DNA from: Bacteroidota bacterium
GTDB taxonomy: Bacteria > Bacteroidota > Bacteroidia > Flavobacteriales > Flavobacteriaceae
Assembly: GCA_022562895.1 (NCBI GenBank)
Contig: JADFOK010000007.1
Location: forward strand, 1 to 64,000
Direction: 5' to 3'
Length of the DNA: 64,000 bases
Position numbers and translations under genes: made by a program. Below, piece after piece: positions 53,085 to 63,284 of this stretch. Numbering within the stretch: the stretch's first letter is position 1; every line of letters starts with the position of its first letter. The notes under the pieces were generated by a model that saw only the letters and a list, made by a program, of their open reading frames with translations, did no database searches and was not told the DNA's origin.

Positions 53085-54773
53085 ATGAATAAAATAAAAA
53101 TTCATAAAAGGACACGGGCACAGGAAAGCAAAGGAGCTATTCAACGATTATATATTACAATGCGCCATTTATTCAACAGGGGATTTTATAAACCCATGGG
53201 TGTTTCTGGCACAACTCTTAGAGAGTCACTTTTAACCCTTAGACCTGAAATTTATGGCTCTATCTCAGAAGATAAAATAGAATTACAAGGACTTTTGTAC
53301 GTAATAGACCGACTGCCTATTGGAATAGAAGAGTGTATGTTTATTAATTTAACAAGTGATGAGGGATATAAAAATTCTCATTTCAAACCTATTATTCCTT
53401 TAAAACGCAGAAGAAATTGCTATCGCATAGATTCAGAACAGATGAATATTGAAATTACACGAGGGCGATCTGAAATTTATGATATTTTAACTCATCTTAC
53501 CTTTTTATATATTGAGTCTCATAAAATAATGAAGCAAGTAGTTATAAATGAAGGTAAAGACGTGATTCGTGACTGGAAAAAACTTAAAGAGGCAGTTCTT
53601 AAAAAAGGAAAACTCACCCAGAACGAAAAAGAGATTGCTCTTACACATACTGCAAATTTTCTTGGCAGGACCTTTGAAGAAGTAAATGAGATATATCCAA
53701 AATTTGCTAGTAAAACTGATCCAAACCGATTTTTAAAAATTATATATTACTTAGGAAAACTAGCTATTGAGGAGGCAATCAATAATAAAAAACGCATCGT
53801 TACTTTTAGTCCAGTACTTCGAGAAAGAATAGGTCATCATATCCATGGTGAAAAATGGGCATTCAAAATCAAAAAGACCCTAGAAGAAAATAAATTACTT
53901 ACTCGCCCATTGCATATTATTAGCGCTAATATGCATAGTGTAATGAATACACTTTATGCCCCTTCTGCCCTTTCTGCCGAACTTAAAAAACATACAATTC
54001 TGGATGTTTATGAAATGTTAAGTAGCTCTTTAAACATAAAGATGCGTAAAAAAGTAATGGACGTTGCTTCTAAAAACGGGTTGATTTATATTAAAGATAC
54101 CAGTGGAGCCAATATAAATGTTCAGATAATAGATACTTCTAAACTTCCAAAAAACACGTTAACATCGGGAAATAATAGTGTTTCTTCTGAAGTTAAACCT
54201 GTAATAATAGTCATGGATTATGCTTTTGGTGAACAAGCTTATGAAACCATGGATGAGCTATTGAAACCCTATATAATTGGATTAAAAAAACTGCACTTTC
54301 TGGATGTAGTATCTGTTTCAATTATGGGAAAAGCAGGCATTTTGGATGGCGGGAAAGGTGATATTATGATTCCTTCAGCCCATGTATTTGAAGGAACTGC
54401 AGACAACTATCCCTTTAAAAATATGTTGAAAAAATCACATTTTGATAATGATAACATTAAAGTTTGTAAAGGAGCAATGATTACCGTGATGGGTACATCA
54501 CTTCAGAACAAAAATATTTTAAAGTTCTTCCATGAATCTACCTGGAATGTAATTGGATTAGAAATGGAAGGTGCTCATTATCAAAAAGCAATTCAGTCTG
54601 CTTCAAAAATTAGAAGAAGTATTGGCTCAAAAGTAAAGGTTCAATATGCGTATTATGCATCAGATAATCCTTTAAAAACAGGAAGTACATTAGCTTCTGG
54701 TGGACTTGGCACTACCGGAGTAAAACCAACATATTTGATTACCGAAAAAATGTTAAAACAAATTTTAGTTTAA
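53085..54773 (+). CDS. DUF6909-like protein with nucleoside-phosphorylase-like C-terminal half
   Basis: The 562-aa cytoplasmic protein has no signal peptide or membrane helix. The N-terminal half is helical and basic. The C-terminal half (about 370-562) has features of the nucleoside phosphorylase/AMP nucleosidase fold: KAGILDGGKGDIMIPSAHVFEG, GLEMEGAH (E493-G496; compare the EME/DME segment) and ASDNPLKTG (S526-D527; compare the catalytic SD of the family). It resembles proteins I know as DUF6909 in Bacteroidota. The activity is not established. It is upstream of rfbB by 13 nt, possibly on the same transcript. Confidence 0.75.
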   Translation: MNKIKIHKRTRAQESKGAIQRLYITMRHLFNRGFYKPMGVSGTTLRESLLTLRPEIYGSISEDKIELQGLLYVIDRLPIGIEECMFINLTSDEGYKNSHFKPIIPLKRRRNCYRIDSEQMNIEITRGRSEIYDILTHLTFLYIESHKIMKQVVINEGKDVIRDWKKLKEAVLKKGKLTQNEKEIALTHTANFLGRTFEEVNEIYPKFASKTDPNRFLKIIYYLGKLAIEEAINNKKRIVTFSPVLRERIGHHIHGEKWAFKIKKTLEENKLLTRPLHIISANMHSVMNTLYAPSALSAELKKHTILDVYEMLSSSLNIKMRKKVMDVASKNGLIYIKDTSGANINVQIIDTSKLPKNTLTSGNNSVSSEVKPVIIVMDYAFGEQAYETMDELLKPYIIGLKKLHFLDVVSVSIMGKAGILDGGKGDIMIPSAHVFEGTADNYPFKNMLKKSHFDNDNIKVCKGAMITVMGTSLQNKNILKFFHESTWNVIGLEMEGAHYQKAIQSASKIRRSIGSKVKVQYAYYASDNPLKTGSTLASGGLGTTGVKPTYLITEKMLKQILV

Positions 54774-54786
54774 ATTAAAACAAATA

Positions 54787-55803
54787 TTGAAAAACAATAA
54801 CGTCTTAATTACCGGGGGCGCAGGCTTCATAGGATCTAATTATGTGGAATATATTCTTGAGAATACTCCAGACCATGTTTTCGTTTTAGACAACCTTACG
54901 TATGCCGGAAATTTAAAAAATCTGAAAAGAGTATCAGGGAATCCTAAATACACATTTATAAAAGGGGATATTTGTGATGAGGTTTTGGTTGAAAATATTT
55001 TTCGCGAACATTCAATCACTAAAGTAATTCATTTTGCAGCTGAATCTCATGTAGATAATTCTATAACCGGCCCTAAAGCATTTATTCTAACCAACATTGT
55101 TGGCACGTTTAATTTGCTTAATAATGCGTATAAAACCTGGATGAATGGACCAAATGAATTAAAAAATAAATTTGTAAAAGCTCGTTTTTTACATATTTCA
55201 ACAGATGAGGTCTATGGAACTTTAGGAAAAACGGGACTGTTTACCGAAACTACACCTTATGCTCCAAATAGCCCTTATAGTGCTTCAAAAGCATCATCTG
55301 ATTTTATTGTAAGAAGTTATTTTCACACCTATGGCTTTCCGGTTGTAACTACAAATTGCTCTAACAACTATGGCCCACATCAACATAAGGAAAAGTTAAT
55401 ACCCACGATTATTCGAAAAGCAATTTCCGGTGAAGAAATACCTATATATGGTGATGGTAAAAACGTTCGGGATTGGTTATATGTAAAAGATCATTGTGTT
55501 GGAATAAAGTTAGTATTAGACAAAGGTGTTTTGGGAGAAACTTACAATATTGGTGGACGTAACGAGCGAGAAAATTTATACATTGCTAATACAATTTGTG
55601 ATGTTCTGGATAAATTAAATCCAAAAGATACTTTACATAAAAAACAGATTACTTTTGTAAGTGACCGACCGGGTCATGATTTTAGATATGCCATAGATGC
55701 CTCTAAAATTGAAAATAATTTGGGCTGGAAAGCAGAAGAAAATTTTGAAAGCGGAATACAAAAAACCATTGAATGGTATTTAAAACATAAAGACCAATTA
55801 TGA
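54787..55803 (+). CDS. rfbB: dTDP-glucose 4,6-dehydratase
   Basis: The second step of dTDP-L-rhamnose synthesis. The 338-aa SDR-type enzyme has the NAD fold [16 protein letters not shown] near the N-terminus, [10 protein letters not shown] with the Thr/Asp/Glu active-site trio, and YSASKASSD (YxxxK). NRE-type C-terminal substrate contacts, such as [12 protein letters not shown], are present. The start is TTG at 54787; the family N-terminus begins there. Its stop overlaps the rfbA ATG by 4 nt. Confidence 0.96.
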   Translation: MKNNNVLITGGAGFIGSNYVEYILENTPDHVFVLDNLTYAGNLKNLKRVSGNPKYTFIKGDICDEVLVENIFREHSITKVIHFAAESHVDNSITGPKAFILTNIVGTFNLLNNAYKTWMNGPNELKNKFVKARFLHISTDEVYGTLGKTGLFTETTPYAPNSPYSASKASSDFIVRSYFHTYGFPVVTTNCSNNYGPHQHKEKLIPTIIRKAISGEEIPIYGDGKNVRDWLYVKDHCVGIKLVLDKGVLGETYNIGGRNERENLYIANTICDVLDKLNPKDTLHKKQITFVSDRPGHDFRYAIDASKIENNLGWKAEENFESGIQKTIEWYLKHKDQL

Positions 55804-56657
55804 AGGGAATTATTTTAGCTGGAGGTTCGGGCACACGATTACATCCCATTACATTAGCGGTAAGCAAACAATTAATGCCGGTGTATGATAAACCTATGAT
55901 TTATTATCCTTTATCGACATTAATTTGTGCCGGGATGCGTGATATCTTAATAATATCTACACCACAGGATCTGCCATTATTTAAAAAACTATTAGGTAAT
56001 GGAAAAAAATATGGCTGCGATTTTAGATATGCGGCACAAGAACAGCCCAATGGTCTTGCCGAAGCTTTTATTATTGGGAAAGAGTTTATAGGAATAGATA
56101 AAGTAGCCCTTATTTTAGGAGACAACATTTTTTACGGTTCAGGATTAAAAGAGCTTTTACAATCAAATAATAATCCTGATGGTGGAATAATTTATGCTTA
56201 TCATGTTAAAGATCCAGAACGATATGGTGTAGTAGAGTTCGATGATAATGGAAAAGTAATCTCAATTGAAGAAAAGCCTGAGAATCCAAAATCTAATTAT
56301 GCTGTTCCGGGAATTTATTTTTATGACAATAGCGTTGTTGAAATTGCCTCAAACATTAAACCCAGTAATAGAGGTGAGTTAGAAATTACCGATGTTAATA
56401 ATGTTTATTTACAACAAGGAAAACTTAATGTAAGCATACTTGATAAAGGTACAGCCTGGCTTGATACCGGCACATTTAAATCGTTGATGAGAGCCGCTCA
56501 ATTTGTAGAAGTTATTGAAGAACGTCAGGGATTGAAAATAGGTTCGATTGAGGAAGCTGCTTATGAAATGGGTTACATATCAAATCAACAATTGATTACT
56601 TTAGCTGAGCCCTTGTTAAAAAGCGGGTACGGGAAACACCTATTAAAAAAAGATTAA
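55800..56657 (+). CDS. rfbA: Glucose-1-phosphate thymidylyltransferase
   Basis: The first step of dTDP-rhamnose synthesis (dTTP + glucose-1-phosphate). The 285-aa length is typical. The nucleotidyltransferase motif [17 protein letters not shown] is at the N-terminus; LGDNIFYG and [17 protein letters not shown] are family-specific. ATGA overlap with rfbB shows translational coupling. Confidence 0.97.
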   Translation: MKGIILAGGSGTRLHPITLAVSKQLMPVYDKPMIYYPLSTLICAGMRDILIISTPQDLPLFKKLLGNGKKYGCDFRYAAQEQPNGLAEAFIIGKEFIGIDKVALILGDNIFYGSGLKELLQSNNNPDGGIIYAYHVKDPERYGVVEFDDNGKVISIEEKPENPKSNYAVPGIYFYDNSVVEIASNIKPSNRGELEITDVNNVYLQQGKLNVSILDKGTAWLDTGTFKSLMRAAQFVEVIEERQGLKIGSIEEAAYEMGYISNQQLITLAEPLLKSGYGKHLLKKD

Positions 56658-56659
56658 TT

Positions 56660-57205
56660 TTGGAATTACAACATACACCCCTTAAAGGTTGTTTTATTTT
56701 AAAACCAGATATTTTTAAAGATAATCGAGGGTTTTTTTATGAGACTTATAATAAAACAACGTTTAAAAAAATAACGAGCCTTTCTATAGATTTTGTTCAA
56801 GACAATCAATCTAATTCTACCTATGGCACTCTTCGGGGCTTACATTATCAGAAAGGAAAAATGGCACAGGCAAAATTGGTGAGAGTAATACAAGGCAAAG
56901 TATTAGATATTGTAGTAGATATAAGGAAAGATTCTCAAACTTATGGCCAACATTTTTCCATCATTCTGGATGATACTAATAAGTTACAGTTATTTATACA
57001 ACGTGGCTTCGCCCATGGTTTTATAACACTTTCAAAAAACTCTGTATTTTCATACAAATGCGACAATTTTTACGATAAAACTTCAGATGGTGGTATTATT
57101 TATAATGACGCAACCTTATCGTTAAACTGGCATCTTCCAAAGGAAGATTTTATTATTTCAAAAAAAGACAAGCAACTTCCTACATTTAATGAAGCTATTG
57201 AATGA
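56660..57205 (+). CDS. rfbC: dTDP-4-dehydrorhamnose 3,5-epimerase
   Basis: The third step of dTDP-rhamnose synthesis. The 181-aa cupin has NRGFFYETYN, YGTLRGLHYQKGK with the catalytic His, and QRGFAHGFITL. The start is TTG at 56660, 2 nt after rfbA; no ATG fits the family N-terminus. Its end overlaps the rfbD ATG by 4 nt. Confidence 0.96.
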   Translation: MELQHTPLKGCFILKPDIFKDNRGFFYETYNKTTFKKITSLSIDFVQDNQSNSTYGTLRGLHYQKGKMAQAKLVRVIQGKVLDIVVDIRKDSQTYGQHFSIILDDTNKLQLFIQRGFAHGFITLSKNSVFSYKCDNFYDKTSDGGIIYNDATLSLNWHLPKEDFIISKKDKQLPTFNEAIE

Positions 57206-58065
57206 AAAAAGTACTGGTCACAGGCTCAAACGGACAATTGGGGAGGTGCATAAAGGATGCGTTATCAAGTTTCCCTGAACTCGATATTTATTTTACTACA
57301 AAGACGATACTTGATATTGAGGACGAAGAATCTGTAGAACAATTTTTCAGGGAAAATAAATTTGACTACTGTATAAATACCGCTGCATTTACTAATGTTG
57401 AAAAAGCGGAAAACGAAATAAAAAAAGTTTTTAAAACAAATTCCGAAGCAGTTAAAAACCTTGTGCTACGTTGTAAAGAAAAAAATACAGTTTTAATTCA
57501 AATTTCGACAGACTATGTTTTTGATGGAAAAAAAAGGACCCCCTATAAAGAAGAAGATTTAGCCAATCCATTAAATGTGTATGGAGCTTCAAAGTTAAAG
57601 GGAGAACGGTATATTGAAGAAATCTATGAAAAATATTTTATTTTTAGGACTTCTTGGTTATACTCTCAATACGGGAATAACTTTTTAATTAGCATTTTAA
57701 AAAATTTAAAAGCAGGAAATAGACTTACCATTACTACAGAGCAAACTGGAACACCCACCAATGCAAATGATTTGGCTAAAGCTATATTAGAAATAATAGC
57801 TTCAGGAAGTGTTGAATATGGCCTTTATCATTATAGTAATGCCGGTGAAATTACCTGGTATGACTTTGCTAAAGCTATTTTACAGGATTCGAAACAATTC
57901 GACCAAACTAAACTTGCAAAAACCGACCATTACCGTACTTTTGCAACAAGACCAAAGTATAGTGTTTTAAACACCAATAAATACAGTAAAGCATTTAATA
58001 GGGAATGTATTGAGTGGAAGTTGAGCTTAACATCTCTCTTAAGAAAAATTAATTATAACCAATAA
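57202..58065 (+). CDS. rfbD: dTDP-4-dehydrorhamnose reductase
   Basis: The last step, giving dTDP-L-rhamnose. The 287-aa SDR has VLVTGSNGQLGRCIKD, ISTDYVFDGKK, and YGASKLKGE (YxxxK). It ends the rfbBACD block, and the Wzz-like gene starts 10 nt later. Confidence 0.95.
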   Translation: MKKVLVTGSNGQLGRCIKDALSSFPELDIYFTTKTILDIEDEESVEQFFRENKFDYCINTAAFTNVEKAENEIKKVFKTNSEAVKNLVLRCKEKNTVLIQISTDYVFDGKKRTPYKEEDLANPLNVYGASKLKGERYIEEIYEKYFIFRTSWLYSQYGNNFLISILKNLKAGNRLTITTEQTGTPTNANDLAKAILEIIASGSVEYGLYHYSNAGEITWYDFAKAILQDSKQFDQTKLAKTDHYRTFATRPKYSVLNTNKYSKAFNRECIEWKLSLTSLLRKINYNQ

Positions 58066-58075
58066 ACTTTAACCA

Positions 58076-59077
58076 ATGTCAGATTATAAAAACGATGAAG
58101 TAGATATATTTTATGTGTTCAACAAATTCAAGGAGTTATTAAACAGAGGGAACGTCTTAGTTTTTAGAGCAATAAATTTTATTATTAAAAAATGGGTAAT
58201 CATCATAATACTTTTAATCGCAGGAGGTGCTTTTGGATATTATACTAAAAAGAACACAAAACAAGACAAAAAAGCAATAGTCCTATTAAGAATTAACTTC
58301 GATACAGTAAACTATGTTTATACTTCATTAGAATTATTAAACGAAAAGGTATTACAAAACGACTATAAATTTCTGTCAAAGATTGGGTTTGAAACCGCAA
58401 TTCAAGAGATTAAAAGCATTGAGATAAACCCTATTATTAATTTAAAGGAAATCGTAAATCAGTTTGAAGTAAATAACAGAAACTTTGAAACGGCACTTAA
58501 AAATATAGATTTTAATGTAAATGATGAAGAAATTCAAATTTCAGAAACATTTAATTCAGATTATAAATACCACATGTTATATTTTATTTTAACAAATAAT
58601 GCAAATGAAGAGACCCTTCATAAAATTATTAGTTATCTGAATAATAACGAATTGCTTCAACAATTAAAAGAAGTAACCAACAAAGACATTAGAGAGCATG
58701 TAAAAAATAATATAGAAACGATTAGTCAAATAAACAAAATATTAGACACTTATACTTCTAATGAATCTTTAGCATCTCCATCAAGCCAGATTTTTGTTGT
58801 CGATAGAGATTTTAAAATTGCTAATATTATAGCCAAAAAAATGGAATTACAAAGAGAAATAGAAGAGTTAAACAAATTCCTGGTTTATTCTAAAGACATT
58901 GTTTTAATGGTAAATAAACCTAATATTACATTATTAAATAGAGGGATTAGAGACAAAAAAGTTATTATTTATCCAATAATGTTTGTCTTTACGTTTTTAT
59001 TTTTCGCCTTTCTAAGATTCATTTATATTTCCTTAAGAGATCTATCAAATCAAACTGAAGAAGAAATTAAAAAATAA
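58076..59077 (+). CDS. Wzz-like polysaccharide chain-length regulator
   Basis: The 333-aa product has two membrane helices, at about 41-58 and 297-318, with a periplasmic helical domain between them, the layout of polysaccharide co-polymerases. There is no C-terminal tyrosine kinase domain. Sequence similarity to Wzz is weak, so the call rests on topology and context: rfb genes before it, flippase after. It would set the length of the polysaccharide with the Wzy-like protein at 63285. Confidence 0.7.
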   Translation: MSDYKNDEVDIFYVFNKFKELLNRGNVLVFRAINFIIKKWVIIIILLIAGGAFGYYTKKNTKQDKKAIVLLRINFDTVNYVYTSLELLNEKVLQNDYKFLSKIGFETAIQEIKSIEINPIINLKEIVNQFEVNNRNFETALKNIDFNVNDEEIQISETFNSDYKYHMLYFILTNNANEETLHKIISYLNNNELLQQLKEVTNKDIREHVKNNIETISQINKILDTYTSNESLASPSSQIFVVDRDFKIANIIAKKMELQREIEELNKFLVYSKDIVLMVNKPNITLLNRGIRDKKVIIYPIMFVFTFLFFAFLRFIYISLRDLSNQTEEEIKK

Positions 59078-59170
59078 AGAAACTTATTTCCACAACTGCA
59101 ATAAAAGGAGAATTTAATTATTAAACCAATTAGTTCTTTTTAAAAAAGATTTAAATACCCTGTAATAAGA

Positions 59171-60481
59171 ATGAGATTGAGAAAGAGCAGTATTATAGAT
59201 TTTTTTAAAAGTTCTATCGTAAATAAAAGTATTAAAGTTCTATTTATTAGAATTTTGGGAGTACTATTATTTTTTGGGGTTACGATATTTCTCACTAATT
59301 ATTTTGATCCGGAATTAGTTGGCAAATATGACTTTAGCAGGTCATTGCTAATTTTTCTGGGTGCAATCTCTGTTTTTGGCATGCATCAATCCATAATTTA
59401 CTATTCTGGGTATTTGGCATCGATCAATAATCGAGGATATTTAAAAAGGATTTATTATAAGATGATATTCATCGTTTTTGTTATTTCCGGATTACTATAT
59501 TTTATCAGCCAATTACTAAGAATAGAATTCATTGGTGAATACTTAAATTTATCACTTACAAATACAGCAATTAAAACTATTCTGGCATTATTTTTTTATG
59601 CTTTAACCATGTTAAATATTGATGTTTTCAGGGCTATAAATAAAATTTATTTATCCGAGTTTTATCGAAATATTTTTAGATATATTATCTTTTTTATAGG
59701 GGTTGTAATTATATTCTACACAGATAATTTAACCCGGCTGGTAGATGTATTTTTATTAAATTTTGTTTTTCTTGCTTTATGTTCCAGTATTATATTGTTA
59801 TATCTTTTTTCGAAAACAGACTATAAACCTAACACCGTTAAAATAACATATAAAGACATTATCAAAAAATCTGCTCCTATGGCAGTTACCGCTACTTCTT
59901 TTTTTCTTATGCAGAGTTTGGATATTTTAATGCTAACAAAATTTACAAATTATGAAACGGTTGCGTTCTACGCGTCTGCAGTAAAATTAACAATGATTAT
60001 TTCAATAGTTTTGGCATCTGTTAATATAGTTATGGGTCCTCAAATAGCTGAGTTTTTCGCATCTGGTAAAATGAACAAACTAAAGGAGAATATTAAAAAC
60101 GGCACTAGATTGATATTTTTTATAACATTTCCTTTGATTCTGGTTTTAGCTCTTTTATCTTCTTTTGCTTTAGGCATATTTGGTGAAGAATATAAGGCCG
60201 CCAAATTTGCATTACTAATATTATTAATAGGACAATTAATTAATACATTGTGTGGATCAGTTGGAATTTATTTAAATATGACAGGTAAACAAAATATATT
60301 TCAAATTATATTAATTTCTGCATTATTTTTAAATGTAATTTTGAATTTTATCCTAATTCCAAAAATTGGAATGATCGGAGCTGCAATAGCAACTTCAACT
60401 AGTATGATATTGTGGAATATTATAGCGGTGATTTATGTTTACAAAAAAGATCGAATAAAAATTTTTTTAACTATTAGATGA
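59171..60481 (+). CDS. Wzx-type oligosaccharide flippase
   Basis: The 436-aa inner-membrane protein has about 12 helices with the polysaccharide-biosynthesis export fold: an N-terminal RILGVLLFFGVTIFL, GKYDFSRSL, and a long C-terminal half of hydrophobic segments. It probably flips the undecaprenyl-linked repeat unit. Its stop overlaps the sulfotransferase ATG by 4 nt. The 93 nt before it hold no clear promoter. Confidence 0.88.
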   Translation: MRLRKSSIIDFFKSSIVNKSIKVLFIRILGVLLFFGVTIFLTNYFDPELVGKYDFSRSLLIFLGAISVFGMHQSIIYYSGYLASINNRGYLKRIYYKMIFIVFVISGLLYFISQLLRIEFIGEYLNLSLTNTAIKTILALFFYALTMLNIDVFRAINKIYLSEFYRNIFRYIIFFIGVVIIFYTDNLTRLVDVFLLNFVFLALCSSIILLYLFSKTDYKPNTVKITYKDIIKKSAPMAVTATSFFLMQSLDILMLTKFTNYETVAFYASAVKLTMIISIVLASVNIVMGPQIAEFFASGKMNKLKENIKNGTRLIFFITFPLILVLALLSSFALGIFGEEYKAAKFALLILLIGQLINTLCGSVGIYLNMTGKQNIFQIILISALFLNVILNFILIPKIGMIGAAIATSTSMILWNIIAVIYVYKKDRIKIFLTIR

Positions 60482-61386
60482 AAGCGTTTCAAGTAGATTT
60501 TTTTGTAGTTGGAGCCGCTCGTTGTGGAACGACATCTTTGTACAATTATTTAAATCAACATCCTCAAATATATTTACCAAACATTAAAGAACTCAATTAT
60601 TTTTCAAATGTTGAGTCAAAAGACTATTCGGTATATAAGAAGCCTAATAAAAATGAACACTATCATACGAAAATAATTAAATCGTATGATATCTATAAAG
60701 GGTTGTTTGAAAGTGCTAATGATAACCAAGTGAAGGGAGATATAAGCCCTTCCTATTTTTGGGATATACAAACGGCACAAAGAATTTTTGAACACAATCC
60801 AAATGCTAAGATTATTATTTCACTTAGAAACCCTGTTTATAGAGCTTTTAGTCATTATGTAATGAATTTTGGAATTGGTCATGAAAAGCACAATAGCTTT
60901 GATGAGGCCCTAAAAGCAAAACGGAAGCCTATATGGGGTGGCGGTAATCTTTATTTAGAATTAAGTTCCTATTATGACCCAGTAATATCATATTATAAAT
61001 TATTTAAAAAGGAGAATATTCATCTTCTTATTTTTGAAGATTGGACAGAAAATAAAGACAACACCTTGTTTGAAATTTTCGATTTTCTTGATGTGAATGA
61101 TCAGTTTATGGTAAACCATTCAGTAAAACACAATGAGAAAGTAGCTTATAAGAATATAAAAACATTGAATTTGTTAAGAACCCGATTTATTAAAAGTTTC
61201 TTGGAATTATTTGTTTCTACAAGAACAAAAGATCATTTAAAGGGAAAACTCTTTAATAAAAATGATTTTAACATAAAATTAGATCCGGACCTGAAAATTA
61301 AATTAAAGGAATATTTTAAGAATGATGTTCAGCAACTTCAGGAATTTTTGGGAATTTCATTAATGCGTAAATGGGATCTGGAATAA
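60478..61386 (+). CDS. Sulfotransferase (Sulfotransfer_1/heparan type)
   Basis: The 302-aa cytoplasmic enzyme has the PAPS 5'-phosphosulfate loop FFVVGAARCGTTSLYNYL and the 3'-phosphate motif ISLRNPVYRAFSHYVM. Such enzymes sulfate sugars using PAPS. It is translationally coupled to the flippase. It probably sulfates a sugar of the repeat unit before export; this is inferred from position. Confidence 0.9.
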   Translation: MKAFQVDFFVVGAARCGTTSLYNYLNQHPQIYLPNIKELNYFSNVESKDYSVYKKPNKNEHYHTKIIKSYDIYKGLFESANDNQVKGDISPSYFWDIQTAQRIFEHNPNAKIIISLRNPVYRAFSHYVMNFGIGHEKHNSFDEALKAKRKPIWGGGNLYLELSSYYDPVISYYKLFKKENIHLLIFEDWTENKDNTLFEIFDFLDVNDQFMVNHSVKHNEKVAYKNIKTLNLLRTRFIKSFLELFVSTRTKDHLKGKLFNKNDFNIKLDPDLKIKLKEYFKNDVQQLQEFLGISLMRKWDLE

Positions 61387-61423
61387 TGAATTTGTTCAAG
61401 GAATATGGATATAATTATTGTAA

Positions 61424-62116
61424 ATGATAAGCAATAAACATAAAGCTATATTTGTACACATACCTAAAGTAGCCGGACAAAGCATTGAAACAATGTTTTT
61501 AAAAGAGTTAGGCTTAGACTGGAATAAAAGAGCAGGTTTATTACTCAGGAAAAAAAAGGCATTTGAGAAAGGACCACTTCGGCTTGCTCACCTTAGGGCT
61601 AGAGACTACGTTGATTATGGATATATAGATGAAGATTCTTTTAATGATTATTACAAATTTTCTTTTGTAAGAAATCCGTATAAAAGAGTATTCTCTTTTT
61701 ATAATTTTTTAGGATATTCTAAAATTATAAGCATTAATACGTTCATTATGAAAGTACTCCCCTTAAAAGTAGAGAAAGGAGATTTTTTTTTAATGTCTCA
61801 ATACGATTATTTATTTAATTCTGAAGGTGATTTGATGGTAGATTATGTTGGAAAATTTGAAAACATCAATATTGATATCACTGAAGTTATTAAATTTACC
61901 GGGTTAAAAAATTCAATGTTACCTCATGTTAACAAATCAAAAGGAGAATGGAAACGAGCTTTAAGCCAACTTATTAAATCCCCTTATCTGTTAAGGTATA
62001 TTGGGTTTAAAAAAGATTCGAATAACAACTTTGAAAAAGTATTTACCCAGGATCTGAAAAACCAAGTATATAATATTTATCAAAAGGATTTTCATTATTT
62101 TAACTATGAAAGATAA
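61424..62116 (+). CDS. Sulfotransferase (Sulfotransfer_2 type)
   Basis: The 230-aa product has the family-2 signature HKAIFVHIPKVAGQSIE (P-loop-like PAPS site) and FSFVRNPYKRVFSFYNFLG (3'-phosphate site). It is a different family from the gene just upstream, so the locus has two separate sulfation activities. The length is on the short side but the core is complete. Its end overlaps the GT4 start by 11 nt. Confidence 0.88.
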   Translation: MISNKHKAIFVHIPKVAGQSIETMFLKELGLDWNKRAGLLLRKKKAFEKGPLRLAHLRARDYVDYGYIDEDSFNDYYKFSFVRNPYKRVFSFYNFLGYSKIISINTFIMKVLPLKVEKGDFFLMSQYDYLFNSEGDLMVDYVGKFENINIDITEVIKFTGLKNSMLPHVNKSKGEWKRALSQLIKSPYLLRYIGFKKDSNNNFEKVFTQDLKNQVYNIYQKDFHYFNYER

Positions 62117-63284
62117 AAAAAACATTGTTTTTGTAAGCATTTCAAATGATTTGTATGGATCATCAAAAGTTTTGCTTTCATTAGTTTTAAAGATGAAGAA
62201 AGAATCTTCAGACTTTTACCCTATTGTATGTTTACCAATAGAAGAAGGACCTTTAAAAGAGGTTTTAATGGAAAATGATATTAAAATAATTGAAATGCCC
62301 ATTGTAAAACTTACAAGATCTATGTTGAGATTTTTTAAAATATTTAGTATACTGAAAGAATATTTTAAAGCTAAGAAGATTTTTAAAAGAGAGACGTTAG
62401 GTAAAGAAATAGCCTGTATACATTCCAATACATTAGCGACTCTTTTTGGTTCATTTTTTTGTGTTTTTAACAAACCAAAACATATTATTCATGTACATGA
62501 GATTATGGACAGACCTTGGTTTGTAAAATATTTTTTTGCGACAATAATGTTGCTTTTTTCAAATAAAATAGTTTATAATTCATTTGCAACTGAGAAGTTT
62601 TTTAACAAAACCTGCCCCTTGTTAAAAAAAAAATCAATAACCATACTTAATGGAGTTGATAGAGATTCAAATTCACTTTCAAAAAAGGAACGTCGGGAAT
62701 TAAGATTAGAAATTTTTAAAGCGAATGAAGAAAACTTTTTGATAGGTTTGGTAGGTAGATTTAATAGATTAAAGGGACACAATCTATTATTAGAATCATT
62801 TAAAGACCTGTCATTAAAATTTTCAAACATAAAATTATGTTTTGTAGGTTCCTCACCTAAGAATCAAGATTTTTATTATTTCTCTATTATAAATAGGATT
62901 GAAGAACTTCAACTTAAAAACAAAGTAGAAATAATAGATTTTCAAAAAAACATTTATCCCATATTAGACGCTCTAGATGTTATTATTGTTCCTTCCACCG
63001 AACCAGAATCATTTGGAATTATAGCAGTAGAGGCCATGCTTTCTCACAGAGCCGTGATAGCTTCAGAAATTGGCGGAATACCTAATTTTATCACCCATAA
63101 TGAAACGGGAATATTATTTGAACCAAATAATAAGGAACAATTAAATAAAGCTTTAGAAAGAGTTATTACTAATTCCAATCTCAAAGAAGAATTAGAAGAG
63201 AATGCATATAAAAAATGTATTTATTCACTATCTACCGATATGATGTTTAGTAAATTTACGTCAGTTTATAATTCAATTACATAA
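62106..63284 (+). CDS. Glycosyltransferase family 4
   Basis: The 392-aa GT-B enzyme shows KNIVFVSISNDLYGSSKVLL at the N-terminus (acceptor domain), GLVGRFNRLKGHNLLLESF in the C-terminal domain, and VIIVPSTEPESFGIIAVEAM with the EX7E-type donor motif. It probably adds a sugar to the repeat unit. The donor is not identifiable. The overlap with the upstream sulfotransferase shows it is part of the same transcript. Confidence 0.9.
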   Translation: MKDKKNIVFVSISNDLYGSSKVLLSLVLKMKKESSDFYPIVCLPIEEGPLKEVLMENDIKIIEMPIVKLTRSMLRFFKIFSILKEYFKAKKIFKRETLGKEIACIHSNTLATLFGSFFCVFNKPKHIIHVHEIMDRPWFVKYFFATIMLLFSNKIVYNSFATEKFFNKTCPLLKKKSITILNGVDRDSNSLSKKERRELRLEIFKANEENFLIGLVGRFNRLKGHNLLLESFKDLSLKFSNIKLCFVGSSPKNQDFYYFSIINRIEELQLKNKVEIIDFQKNIYPILDALDVIIVPSTEPESFGIIAVEAMLSHRAVIASEIGGIPNFITHNETGILFEPNNKEQLNKALERVITNSNLKEELEENAYKKCIYSLSTDMMFSKFTSVYNSIT

